A stretch of 64,000 nt of DNA from Synaphobranchus kaupii (Eukaryota; Chordata; Actinopteri; Anguilliformes; Synaphobranchidae): the NCBI GenBank assembly GCA_029718625.1, contig CM056377.1, forward strand, positions 95,038,998 to 95,102,997, read 5' to 3'. Positions 35,338 through 47,900 of this stretch are shown piece after piece; within the stretch, counting starts at the first letter, position 1; each line of letters begins with the position of its first letter. The notes under the pieces are model-generated. The model ran no database searches, was not told the origin of the DNA, and worked only from the letters and a program-made list of their open reading frames with translations. The position numbers and the translations under genes are program-made.

Positions 35338-37139
35338 TATATGTCGAATTCAACGACCCCCTGGTTTTTGTGAGTTTGTGATTCCCGTACCCCACCCACA
35401 ACCCCTAAACATAACCTCACAGGTGTTCACGTAACTCGGGCTCATGCCCGAACTGTTAAGATAGTGGGGTTGTATGCTCCACGCTACTGTGGCATTTCCG
35501 GTACCCTGTTTCTCGGTTACAACAGTAAAGGTGTTGTAGGAAGCCGTGTTGTCGGCCTGTGACATACCTCAAAAACTGAATTGAAGCTTGGAAGTCTTTT
35601 TCGCCGGCCGTTTGTACAAACTGCGCCTGCTCCGTAGAGCCGAAGTGACCTTGGCTTGGAGCAGGGTCAACCGGATATAATAATAATAATAATAATAAAC
35701 TTTATTTGTATAGCACCTTTCATACATAAAATGCAGCCCAAAGTGCTTTTTATGTATGAAAGGTGGCCCGGGCACAGTATGATTGACAGTTCGGAGTGGA
35801 GAAGCCACAGAACTATAAAGTCCACAGAACTATATAAAGCCATAGACTGTATAAAAATGTATAAAGCCCATGGCCTGACCAAACCCATCATTTTACAAAA
35901 CAAACATAAACTTCCTTAAGTTGCTAATGTTTTATAATATAACATTTAATTTTCATCCTCGATTTTACTGTGTCATTTATTCGCATTGAATGTGTGATAT
36001 TCGTCACATAATTAACGTTCATTCAGTTATCTTCAATTTATATTCAGCTAACATCAGCTAATTTGATTAGCTAGATAGCATACCAGCTGAGCTCGGTAGC
36101 CAAGCTAGACGCAATGCATCACCACCATTGCTAACCGCTAATTAACTCGACTGTGGCAGAGCAGTCTGTTACAGTTTGCCGCAACATGAAACCCCGTTCT
36201 GAAAACTCTTCCAGATAAAGTGGGGATTAAGGTTAGTGGGTTCACACGCTAGCTAAAAGCACAGTAGCTACATCGTAGCTGGCATTAACTTTCATCTGCA
36301 TCCTGTAACCTAATCACAAACATTGCAAACATTTACAAACGCAGACTCCGTATTCTTTTCCGATAAATTATTGGTTTTATTTTAAACATCCCCGTATTGA
36401 GTCAGTACAAACATACCGCTAACACTTTGGCTCTATTCCCCGCATATTTTCGTAATTTTTGGCACCTAAAAAAATTATCCAGGTGTAGAAATGTCCGGTT
36501 AGATTTCTAGCTAGAGCAGCTGGCTAACGTTAGTAACGTTAGCTAGGCAATCACGGTAGCTAGCGAACTTATATGGCCAGCCAGCAAGGATTACTTGACA
36601 GCAAGGATAACTGTTAAATTAAAATGGCTTGCCATAAGCTATCGTTAGCTTGCTAGCTAAATGTTAAAACGACTTGCCGTGAGATATCGTTAGCTTGCTA
36701 GCTAGCTAACCCAGCATTGCTAAGCAATGGTAACATTCATGACAGGGGAGTACAGGGGGAGTACATAACGGGGCTATTGCGTATGGGAGGGGTTGGAATA
36801 GCTAAATTAATATCTAAATTGATAAGGTTATACAGGTATGGAGCAATTGATTTGAGATACTTAACCCACAGTTTGGCTGCTTGCTCCGAGACACTGGACC
36901 TGTAGTGTAGCTGCAACATCCCCTTCTGTCTCCTTACGAAACAGTATTTTTTTCCGTAGTAGACACATCATAGCTCGCTCCAACCAAAATGAATATGTGA
37001 TGACAAACATGTTGAAGATGAGCGGGTAAGGCACTCAATTTATTATGCTACGAACTGCGTCCACAAAACAACAGCTTTTTCACGGTAACGTAGGCTACTA
37101 AGGGATGTTCTCCATCGACTTCCACTCAAAAATACAGCA
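35338..37139. other. Intergenic sequence, mostly unassigned
   Basis: At 35575-35650 lies an inverted scrap of 35160-35215 (GCGCCTGCTCCGTAGAGCCG). At 35676-35770 there is an AAT run followed by CTTTATTTGTATAGCACCTT, a common fish LINE-type 3' tail, with CATACATAAAATGCAGCCCA inverted around it. 36480-36720 is rich in GCTAGCTAACGTTAG motifs. No host exon was recognised. Confidence 0.5.
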
Positions 37140-37151
37140 TGTCTCCCTGTC

Positions 37152-38038
37152 TTCTTCTTCTTTCTTTCCGGCAGACTGGACACCTTCCGGTGTATTGCTG
37201 CCCTCCACAGGTCTTTATTAACATCACCACCAGTTGTCTCACTCCCCGCCTCACACCCTCAGGTGCAGGCCAGTTAAATATATATATTTGAGTACACTCC
37301 TCCCCACCTCTCTGCAACATGCCTCCGGACCCAACATTGTTCTTATCGAGTAGGTGGTTACCCCAACATCCTGTAACTCCCTGAACAAACCCCTCTGTTC
37401 CTCCCTATATTTCCCACAGTCCATTAACACATGCTGGACGTCCTCCACCACCCCACACTCACCACACAACCCATCCATATGCTTTCCTACCCTAACTAAG
37501 CCCCCTGCCAACCCACAATGCCCCATCCTCAACCTGGTCATAATGAACTCATCCCTTCTCATAGACCAGTCACACCCCGTGCTCCCTCTCACAGACGGCT
37601 GGATATTATAATAAAATCTACCCCTCCTTTCCTGGTCCCATTCCCGCTGCCATAACTGGGTAATCCCCTCTTTAATTATACTTCTACATTCAGACACCCC
37701 CAGGGAAACCACAACATCTATGCTTTCCCTCCTCAGTGCAACCTTAGCAGCTGCATCAGCGGCCTCATTCCCACCCACCCCCACATGAGCCCGTACCCAC
37801 AAGAATCCCACCTCACACCCCCCCTGAACCACCCTATACAAAGCCACTAGCAGTTCCGCCACCAGGTCTGGCCTCGCCCCCCTCTCCCCACCCTGCAGGG
37901 CCGCTAATGCAGCGGCAGAGTCCGAACACAGGACTGCCTTGTCTACTCCCACCTCCCCCACCCATTCTAATGCCCACAAGAGCGCCACTATCTCAGTAGT
38001 GAAAACTGAAACCCTGTCTGTTAACCGCCTACCCTGGG
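37152..38038 (-). mobile_element. 5'-truncated I/Nimb-like LINE, second copy, minus strand
   Basis: Flanked by identical TGTCTCCCTGTC (37140-37151 and 38039-38050). The minus-strand 3' end is AAGAAAGAAGAAGAAG next to the left duplication. It is 887 bp long with a full frame to its own stop. It is a distant relative of the copy at 32029-33362, not a recent duplicate. Confidence 0.88.
37251..38038 (-). pseudogene. LINE ORF2 C-terminus (RNase H to end), open frame
   Basis: Reads VFTTEIVALLWALEWVGEVG (RNase H Glu), AVLCSDSAAALAAL (third-motif Asp retained), FLWVRAHVGVGGNEAADAAA (fourth motif region), RLRMGHCGLAGGLVRVGKHM and CGECGVVEDVQHVLMDCGKY (Cys/His part), ending LTGLHLRV. The frame is open over 260 codons, but the first RNase H Asp and all upstream domains are lost by truncation. 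It has no methionine of its own: the first in-frame ATG lies in flanking DNA. Confidence 0.88.
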
Positions 38039-38051
38039 TGTCTCCCTGTCC

Positions 38052-38434
38052 CAAGCATAGACTGTATAAAAATAGGTCCCGCCCCTCCGAGTGAGGGCAG
38101 TGAGAACCATATAGAACCTATCTATGCCAGTGATCCCAGGACTCAACCTGTCCCTCTGATTGGTCCTGAACAAATGTTAATACCCTGTCCAAACGACACA
38201 ATATTTTAAAAAATCAGCACATGCACAGGCATTAGATGAAGGAAAGGCACCTATTGCAATGACATTTTTTTGTGTAAAAAATTTATTGACTGAGTATTTT
38301 GACCACATTGCTGCCATTGACTTACATGGGGAAAGACCTATACTGCAGCCAACCGCAGTGGCGCTAGTGAGCAACGGCACCAGGACGTGAGCTTCAGAAC
38401 GAAAGCCCAGTCTTGGCCCCTTGGTCTCAGCCCG
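38052..38434. mobile_element. MITE of the CATAGACTGTATAAAAA family
   Basis: It begins CATAGACTGTATAAAAATAG directly beside the LINE target duplication and ends GAAAGCCCAGTCTTGGCCCC. It is the inverse of 34852-35291 at about 85-90 percent by eye (e.g. TTGACTGAGTATTTTGACCA). Non-coding. Confidence 0.75.
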
Positions 38435-40515
38435 TGCTCTGAGTGCACGAATTTTCCACGATGGAGCGTGTTATGGTAGTTTTGCTCAAATAATGTAGGT
38501 TACTACTTTTAATTTGCACTATCCAGTCATGCTAAAATTAGAATGTCATAACATGTGCCCCATATCATGTGCCATGAAAATATTGGATGAAATTTACTGG
38601 CTAGCTAATGTTAGTTAACTGTTAACAAGCTAACTAGCTTACGTTAACAGGTTTCCTTTGTAAACAAGCCTCAGGTGCGGAGCGCTTGGTAACATTTGCC
38701 CCATGGAGCTATAAAAAATGAAGTTACCCTAGTCTATCCTTAACGTTAAATTGGTTAACCCTAACGTCACCAGTTTGTCAACAAATTTAAAATGAATCGC
38801 ACCTTATCGTTAGCTGTTCAATTTACAATCGGTGGCAGGGAAGTCTAGTCATGGTTGCAGCCGTGCCTGCAGTACAAGGAGCAAAAATTTAAGTGTATCT
38901 TCCTAAATCGATGATCACAAAAAATAAAAAATCATCTCTGTTTGAAGTTACAATTAGGCGAGAGGTCTCCTGTAGGTTTAATTTTGGGGTTAGGGCAAAG
39001 ATTAGGTTAATAAATAACTTTTTAGGTTTGCTAGCGTATCAAAAAAGTTACGCACATCAAGCGCACAACACTCTGTGTGACGCAGGACGTAAGGCACTGC
39101 CCCCAGGTGAAATACCAAGTTTTTAGGGAGTCCCCTGCACAACTCAGGACTTGGTGCCATGGACACCCTTCGCAGGAAAGTTTTGGCTTTGCTAGCAAAT
39201 ATAGCTAAAAGAGCTAACTACAACCATAACGTTTTAACTTTTAATTGTATATGTTTATCATTCAGTATCAGTATGTTGGCCGATTCAAAAGCAATTCATG
39301 ATGAAAAACTAAAGTTGAAGTGCTTTAAAAGAGAAAATTATATAAAAGCAATGTTTGTGGACACCTGTGGATATGGTTAAAGATACTGGTCAATTGGCTG
39401 AAATGTATAATCTTTCTAGTAGGCGTTAGCGCCCAGTGAATAGGCCTATTATTTCACTAGCGGGAGGGGTGATACTTTTAAATCTCCTATTCATTGAATG
39501 AATGAAATTGTCAGATCACCCTTGTACAACAAACGGAGCCATTAGCTGTTGTTCCATTGAAGTAAGGTATACATTTTTTTTCCCATCATACAACAATGCT
39601 GGATGGTAACATTGGACTACATAACACATGCACAGGGGTTTAGCCTTTAGACCACTCCCTCTCAACGTTTCTTCCTTTTGTCCTCCCTTTTCTCTAGCCC
39701 AGGGCATTTTCCCATTCAGTGAGTTTTTCCTTGCCATACAGTTATGGCCAAAAATATACACACCCTTAATAAAGATGTCCAAGAAAGACTGCTTAACATA
39801 AACAACACAGATAATGCCCTATATTTCAAGCTCAAAATATAGGAACATTATATTCTACTAAACCTCCTCAGAGAAAACTTTTCTTTTTTACCTGCTCCAT
39901 ACTGGCTGCATAAAGGTGTCCAGACTGAGCTAGTCTTGCCTAGTCTTGTTGATCAGCTAGACTACAACTGTGACTAAAGTTGTGGTATGAACTCCTGAGC
40001 TTATTGTCTAATAATGGAAGGCTCTCTCCTGAACATCAATTAGGCAGTTTGCTCAGGTAAATAATTAGGCACGTAACCACAGGATTGAGTTACCCTCCTC
40101 ATGAAATGGAGAGCCTGAACTACAGTGGTAGTGTAGACTAAAGGAGAATTGTCTTCAGTCACAATAGGTGGTTGGCAGGCATATTTGAAGTCTCTACTCA
40201 CTCAACACACCATGCTTCATTTGGTGACCAGGAAGATCCCAGATGAGCTAATGATGAATAATCGATGAATGATAGCACTTTTGCTACCTTTGTCTTAATC
40301 TTGGAAGAGATATCTACAAAAAGTACAACAAATCTGCCACAAATGGGCACTGTGCCACCATAGACTTCCTCCCTTTAGAAGCTAAGTATAGTTTCTCCAG
40401 AAGATCAAAATGGGTGCCAGCAGAAACCATAGAGGTGCCAATGACTGTCAATATGCTAGTTTTGTAGGTACCCCTCACATTGCCAATGAGGTGGCTTCAT
40501 CACCTGTGAATCAAG
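38435..40515. other. Intergenic, repeat scraps only
   Basis: At 39108-39138 GTGAAATACCAAGTTTTTAG with GGAGTCCC is the inverse of 31983-32012. At 39738 CAGTTATGGCCAAAAATATA with CACACCC looks like one Tc1-type end, with decayed sequence to about 40490. No coding exon was recognised. Confidence 0.5.
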
Positions 40516-40708
40516 CGGCAGTGGAGTATAATGGTTAAGGAACTGGCCTTGTAACCGAAAGGTTGCAGGTTCGATTACCAGGTAGGACACTGCAAGGTAC
40601 CTAACCTGAATCGCTTCAGTGGATACTATGGATAATAGCTATGTAAAAAATGCAAGAAAGTTGTCACTCTGGATAAGAGCGTCTGCTAAATGCCTGTAAT
40701 GTAATGTA
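40516..40708 (+). mobile_element. tRNA-derived SINE
   Basis: GTGGAGTATAATGGTTAAGG (box A), GGTTGCAGGTTCGATTACC (box B), and a tail GGATAAGAGCGTCTGCTAAA with TGCCTGTAATGTAATGTAA. This is the LINE-related 3' tail typical of fish SINEs. No clear target duplication was seen. It lies upstream of frrs1 in the same orientation. Confidence 0.88.
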
Positions 40709-41469
40709 AAACACCCCTCTCTGTGCCCTCTGCCTGTGTCTTTCTCTTCCCTTCTACTCTGACTTTGCTAGTGTTCATTTTGCAGTCAATAAAATAAAAT
40801 TTATGTTCACAAATCTGAGGAGGATATAAGTAATAGTGAATAAGAGTTAACTGGTGCTCGTGTCACTGAAATTGACACAAGCACCACATGAATGGCATGT
40901 TTGATGGGATAAATCTTATACTGCCCAGATTCATCTAACCTCACCTGCTCCAGGTCCCTATTATTAGCTGAGTCATTGTGACTTGTGGATTTCGGTCAGC
41001 TGAAAATAGGTTCATTATTTAATTTTTCTACCCACAAAGAACAGTTTTATTGTTCAATTTGTGTCTAAAATAATACCACTGATGAAATATTAATAAAACT
41101 GAATATTTTTTCCCCTGCTTGTTGTAATACAGATAAACTGTTAAATACATATTAGGCCGCCCCCGCAGATACAAAAATACAAAAACGATTTTTTTATTTC
41201 TATTAACTGATAGTTTGTTTATTTGAATAAAAAACAGTTGAATTCAATGTTTACTACTGTGTTGAATAGCCTACACGTTTTTTTATTTTTTTTATTTACA
41301 GTTTAAAAAATGTATTTGATATTTTTTTATTGTAATCCTTTACAATACAAAACAGCTGAATTCAGCAATACAAAAAGCCGTTCTGAAATTCATCTCGACT
41401 AAATTCCACCTTGAACAGCAGTTAAATCCATGAGCGTAGGTTACTCTGCACACCTATGCAAACAATCGC

Positions 41470-41540
41470 TCTTTTAGGAAACTCCAGCATCTTACTCTCA
41501 TTCCGCTTCAGGTGATGTTCACGGTCGCACCGTCTTGAAG
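41470..41540 (+). promoter_or_regulatory. frrs1: Candidate frrs1 5' non-coding exon
   Basis: The sequence ending GTCGCACCGTCTTGAAG at 41540 is followed by a consensus donor GTAAGC. The coding exon at 41942 is preceded by an acceptor (CTGTCCTCTTAG) directly before ATG, which implies an upstream non-coding exon. The 5' boundary is not visible. It could also be a chance donor. Confidence 0.4.
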
Positions 41541-41941
41541 GTAAGCATTAGCCATTTCACCTTCCGTTTTTTTCAAGTTATGTTTACGCTACAAGTAGGC
41601 TATATTATAACTGCTGTAAATATTTAAATACAGATAATTAAGTACGTAAGTAGGCTAGCCTATGCTTTTATCTTTCTGTTTGTTCATGCTTTTCTTTGTG
41701 TATCTATGCGATTAGATTAGGCAGCATGATGTAATGTATTATTTTTTATTGTTTATAATAACAGCACACAGTCAGCCTACATATAATTGTATTTTAGGCT
41801 ATATAAAGAATAGCCTATGGCAAATAGGCTACCCTATAGATATGCTATGCTAAACTGAAAGATGTTGTTGGGAGTATTTCTGATGTCCCCAACTGTATTT
41901 TTTGTAGATCATTGTCAAACAGATATTTTCTGTCCTCTTAG

Positions 41942-44900
41942 ATGCAGATGTATACATTACTCTCTGTCGCCTGCATTATATGGATCGCGAATTGTTACAG
42001 TTCAGGCGAAGTTCCCCAAAGTTGCACTGATATGACACCCAGGCACACTGGGGGCAGCGCACAGCCAACCCCAAGTCCCTACTCTGTCATTTCTGACCGG
42101 CAGAACTACAAAACAGGAGATGAGATTACAGGTCTGCCGTAGTTATATGTTTTTATTACAATATGTGTCAATATTAAATAAGAAAAGTTAAACTGCTACA
42201 TTTGAACCGACCATTCCGTCTACTCTATGGGTAGCATTTTAAATCTACCCTGCTTAGCAACCTTACTTTCGACCTGCTAATTAACCTAATGCTGCTAACA
42301 ATGTAAGGTGTAGGCTAACACTGGAAAAATAAGGGGTAGGCTAGTTAATATGCTACAGTTCGAAAAGCCGAAAGTTTACAGCAACGCTACCATCAGATTC
42401 ATTATCCAGTATGAATAATTATAGGCTACACAAACGCAAAACAGTTTAACTGCATATGGGTCATTCCAAGAAAAGGGTACTTTTTCACTTTCGTAACGTT
42501 GACATTTCAAATGGTCCTTTTTGTCAATTATTTTGCATGGCTTTGCAAGTGACAGGAAATTGTATCCTGCCATCTCAAGCTGTTTAAATTTCCTCTTTTA
42601 TAAGTGATTTTATTCAACATTTGGATATTGTATAAACCCTGTTACAAACATATGCATTCATATTTGAAACATTTGTAAAGTCTGGCAAATGGTACTCATA
42701 TTAAAAGCATTTTTGTCCCTCTCTACACGGTGTTCATTTTCAGATAATGAATGTTTTTTTTGTTTTTTTTTGGCAACAATTATGCCAGGGCAACTGATTT
42801 TCAGGCAACAGATCATGTACACAGTATTTATATGAAAAACCTTAACATTTAAAAGAGAAAGCTTCTTAGCATGTCCAAGTCCTTAATAAACCATTGTTCT
42901 TTTTACACAGTCAACGGGATAAAATGGCATTTGTTTTACCATTTATTCTTCTTTTTTTTGTTAAATTCATCCATGTAGAGATGACACTGTGGTAACAGAA
43001 CTGACCATAGTAACAGGGCTGATGGGACAAAGATTTTACAGTTCAGTTACATATCTTGTTCTATTTTTGAAGTCTGTTAAATTTTAGAGGTCTAATGTTT
43101 TTAAAGGCAGATTTATGATTGTGGTAGAATCTAATGGACACAGTGCAGCACCACTTTACCCATCCCATTATTGGCTAAATCAGTGAACATATCACATGCT
43201 TAGTCAATGGTAGGCTACTTTAAAATGGTGAACATATGTCAATATGTTCTTGTGTGTACAATTAAAAGAAGATAACATACAAGAGACTCAATCATCCAGC
43301 ATCCTAATATCCTAAGATATTCCTTAAACCATCCAACCAAATCAAATCAGGCAGATCTTCAGGCTGCATGGGGTAGTGATTTAAAACTGATGCTGTTACG
43401 GGCTGGTGGGGGGGAAGGACCCAAGCGCAGGCAGGAGTACAAAAAAAAAAACCGAAGTTTAATGAAGGGCATGGCAGCAATCCGTAGTAAAAACAGGCCG
43501 GGTCAAAAACCGGGTAGACAGGGCAACGGTACAAAGACAGATTCCAAAGAGTGGTCACAGAACAGGCAGGGGTCAGAACCGGGAAGGCACAGCAAAGGCA
43601 CAAAAACAGAATCCAAAATCAGGGTTGCGAGAACACAGGCAGGGGTCGAAACCAGGGAGGCGAAAGAAGAACAAAAATAAAACAAAACAAAGACAGAAAA
43701 CAAAAATAAAACAACAGGTGAAAGACGAGGATAACAAAAACTCAGATACAAATACTAAGGAATGAAATAGAACACTAGGGCAGATACTTGGGAAACCTAG
43801 AATAACACACAGTAGCAAACCAACAGTGAGAAACTCGCAAAGAAACACTGATATGACAAGGAAAATATACACAGAGGGAGACAGACATAATGGGAATCAG
43901 GTGTGCAGAAGCGGGGAGGGGAGATTGCTCACAGGTGAGAACAATGAGGGTTAACAAGGACTAATAATACAATAACAGGGGAAACATAAGACACGGACTG
44001 GAATGCACATAGACACAATGATAACAAGTGGCCTGGGGTTAGCAGGTAGACACATGCACAGCTCGGAGGGGAGGAACACGGAAGTGGACACACGTGCAGA
44101 GAATGATAAATCACAGATAGATGCAGGGATAGGATAACGAGGAGGGAAATGACAGCTGCAGGTAGAAACTTTTAGCGATTACAGCTTCAAGGCGTCTTAG
44201 GAAAGAAGCTACGAGCTTGGCACACTTGTTTCTGGACATTTTTGCCCATTCCTCTTGGCATATCCTTGCAAGCTCCGCCAGGTTGGATGGGGAGCGTCGG
44301 TACACAGCCATTTTCAGCTCTTTCCACAGATGTTCAATTGGATTCAGGTCTGGGCTCTGGCTGGGCCACTGAAGGACATGCACAGACTTTCTCCGAAGCC
44401 ACTCCTTTGTTCTCTTGGCTGTGTGCTTCGGGTCGTTGTCATGTTGGAACGTAAACCTTCGCCCCCGTCTGAGGTCCAGAGCGCTCTGGAGCAGGTTTTC
44501 TTCAAGGATCTCGGTGTACTTAGCTGCATTCATCTTTCCCTCTATCAGGACTAGTCGCCCCGTTCCCGCTGCTGAAAAACATCCCCACATCATGATGCTG
44601 CCACCGCCATGCTTCACTGTAGGGATGGTATTAGCCAGGTGATGAGCGGTGCCTGGTTTCCTCCAGACGTGACGCTTGGTATTCAGGCCAAAAAGTTCAA
44701 TTTTGGTTTCATCAGACCAGAGAATCTTGATTCTCATGGTTTGAGAGTCCTCTAGGTGCCTTTTGGCAAACTCCAAGCGGGCTGTGATGTGCCTTTTACT
44801 AAGGAGGGGCTTCCATCTGGCCACTCTACCATAACGGCCTGATTGGTGGAGTGCTGCCTGGATGGTTGATCTTCTGAAAGGTTCTCCCATCTCCACAAGG

Positions 44901-47900
44901 ATACACTGGAGCTCTGTTAGAGTGACCCTCGGGTTCCTGCTCACCTCCCTGGCTAAGGCCACTGTGCTCTTTGGGACCTGTAAATCTGCAGGTCCCGTAC
45001 CCTTCTCCAGATCTATGCCTTGACACAATCCTGTTTCTGAGGTCTGCAGATAATTCCTTTGACCCCATGGCTTAGAGTTTTCTCTGACATGCACTGTCAA
45101 CTGTGGGACCTTATATAGGCAGGTGTTGGCAATCCCCAATCATGTCTAATCAATTGAATTTATCACAGCTCCAATTAAGTTGTAGAAACATCTCGAGCAG
45201 TATCAGTGGAAACAAAATGCACCTCAGCTCACTTTTGGGTGTCATATCAAAGGGTGTGCACACTTGTGTACATATGATATTTTACATTTTGATTTTTAAT
45301 AAATTAGCACAAATGTCTAAAAACCTGTTTTCACTTTGTTATTATGGGCTATTTTGTGTAGAATTTTGAGACAAAAAAATGAACTCAATCTATTGTAGAA
45401 TATGTCTGTAACGTAATAAAACGTGGAGAAGGTGAAAGGGGTGTGCAGACTTTCCGGCTTGACTGTACCTCATGTGCCTCTTTGACCTTTACCTCTATTT
45501 CCTGATCTGTTAATTAAATTAGAATTTTTCTTGTGGTTCCCTCGCTACTTGTACCTGGTTGCTCTGTATCCATTTCTTTGCGCTTAGTAAGCTGGACATG
45601 TAAGCATGCCATATTGTTTCCGACCCTTTTTATGGGTGTCTCCTACTGCAAAATTGTGAATGAGAATGGTTCATATATTTTATAGCGTAAATAGAACCTT
45701 AAAAATTGAATTGGTATATTGGTCATTAATGTTTTGGTATCTGCGACCGCAACAGATACAAATGTGCAATATAGCGAATGTTTTTGCGCTGTGACTATTT
45801 CTTCAGTAAATCTTACCCAGTAAATGTGATTTTCAATTTAAAGGTTAGAATTAAAGCCATTATTACTTTTTATTTTGTTTATTTTTCAAGAAAACTAGTT
45901 TTAAGATAGTAATGCATGTGTGCAGGTATGCATGTCAACCCTGTTACTCTAAAAAAGTAACAGGGTTGGCCATTTAAGGCAGAGGTTAATTGTTTGAAGA
46001 TAATGATCATAATGTGAAAAATAAACAATTATAACAATTTTTACATTAATTGTTAAAATTGTTAATATTAATTGGTTTAAATTGGTTTTATATTGAGCTG
46101 AACAGAAACAGTAATAATATATTTAAAAATGGAGAGTTTATCTATTGTTGTCACAGTTTTTTGCCGATTGTTTCTTGGGGATGCAAAAGGTACTCTTTTC
46201 ATGGAATGACCCACATAAGCTTCTCTCAGATAATCAATCCAGTTTGTAGAAGCCAATAAAACACCCAAGTATAATTTGAAGTAAAAAAATCATGACGAGC
46301 TCTTCTATTTGGATTTGCGACGGCAAAACCATCAGTCCTTCAGCTAGTCTGTCAAACTAAGGGTCAGTTGTATTTTCTACACATATTACGTACAGTGGTT
46401 CATAATATGTACAACATTGTGATACAGAGTAAAAGATACTGATCTGATATGTAAATTATATTTTATTATATACTGTATATAAATTTATATTTTTTTCTAT
46501 GTTGGCATAACATAATTATATTCCATGTATTCTGTATGTTATGATTTATAGTGACTCTACAGGCAAATCTACAGACAGGCTCCATCCCATTCAGAGGTTT
46601 CATGTTACAAGCTCGTGAAGTTGGGGAAAGTGACCCTATTGGTTCTTTCACTGTAACGGGTGTACATGCCCGCCTTCTATCCTGCAATGGGTTGCTCGTG
46701 AGTCCAGCTCTTTCATTTATTAATCTCTTTATGACATGAATTATTGAGCTTTATCATCTCAAAGAAATCCTTAGTCAAGTTCTTTGAGGACATTGAATCC
46801 CATCTCTGTTGTGTAAACCCTGCTGTGTACACATAAACCAAGGGCAAGTAAGATCTGTAGTTGTTGTTCAATTTTGGCTGCCAGTGAAAATTCAGGTATA
46901 GATTTCTTACACAGTCCTGTAATAATGAGGAACCAGCCAGACCTGTCTGTATCTAATACCATTATGTGAAATCCATCCCCAGTTCTTCTAACTTAGGGCT
47001 ATATACATTACAGGTGTCAGGATCCTGTACTTTGTCTGTTTATTCTGTGTATTTATGTTTCCTGATTTATTTTGCTTATTTCTCTGATCTTTGTTTTATT
47101 GTGCTTATTATTTCCCCGCATTACCCTCGCGATTGTCTGTTTATTTTCTCCTGTTTATTCTCTGTGTTTATTATTTTCCTGACTTCATGTATTGTGTTTA
47201 GTATTTTACCATCACTCTAGTTCCCTTGTCAGTCCGCGTTCCATGTTTCCTGAGATTCCACTCCCTGTCTTTGTCATTCATTGCACTATTCGGGTGATTT
47301 TGGGTACATTCGGGTTTCCTCTGTATTTCGTATCTCGTTTTCTTCCTTCTGGCTTTCTTAATATTTGTATATAATACTAATTGTACTAACTGTTAGATTA
47401 GATTTAATATTAACCTGCTGACAAACTAACGTGTATATAATACTAACCAGCTAACCTAATAACATTAGGGTTTTAGAGTTCGCTACTAACATTACTAATT
47501 ACTAATTCATCTTGAGTTTCTACCTGCAGCTGTCATTTCCCTCCTCGTTATCCTATCCCTATATCTATCTGTGATTTTGCATTCTCTGCACGTGTGTCCA
47601 CTTCCGCGTTCCTCCCCTCCGAGCTGTGCACGTGTCTACCTGCTAACCCCAGGCCGTTTGTTATCATTGTGTCTATGTGTATTCCAGTCCGTGTCTTACG
47701 TTCCCCCCGTTATTGTATTATTGGTCCTTGTTAACCCTCATTGTTCTCACCTGTGTACTCTCCCATTTCCCCTGATTCCTTTTATGTAATCTTCCCCCAG
47801 TGTATTTTAGTCTCTAGTTTGCACACATTCTCTGTCAGACTGTCTGTGTTTCTCCTAGCCTGTGTTCATTGTAAGTCCTGGAGACCCCCCTTCCGTTTTC

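Noticed and set aside
37251..38054. 267-codon open frame as a host gene on the minus strand
   Set aside because: It is the C-terminal part of a LINE ORF2 bounded by a 12-bp target duplication; its first ATG lies in flanking DNA.
28926..41469. A host gene between agl and frrs1 (such as SLC35A3, which follows AGL in human)
   Set aside because: No conserved transporter segments or splice-bounded coding blocks were found; every coding-like signal traces to a transposon.
43304..44114. Hydrophobic Cys/Phe/Leu-rich minus-strand ORFs that look like membrane proteins
   Set aside because: They are low-complexity frames of a repeat whose inverse at 47015-48156 gives similar artefacts; no splice or start context.
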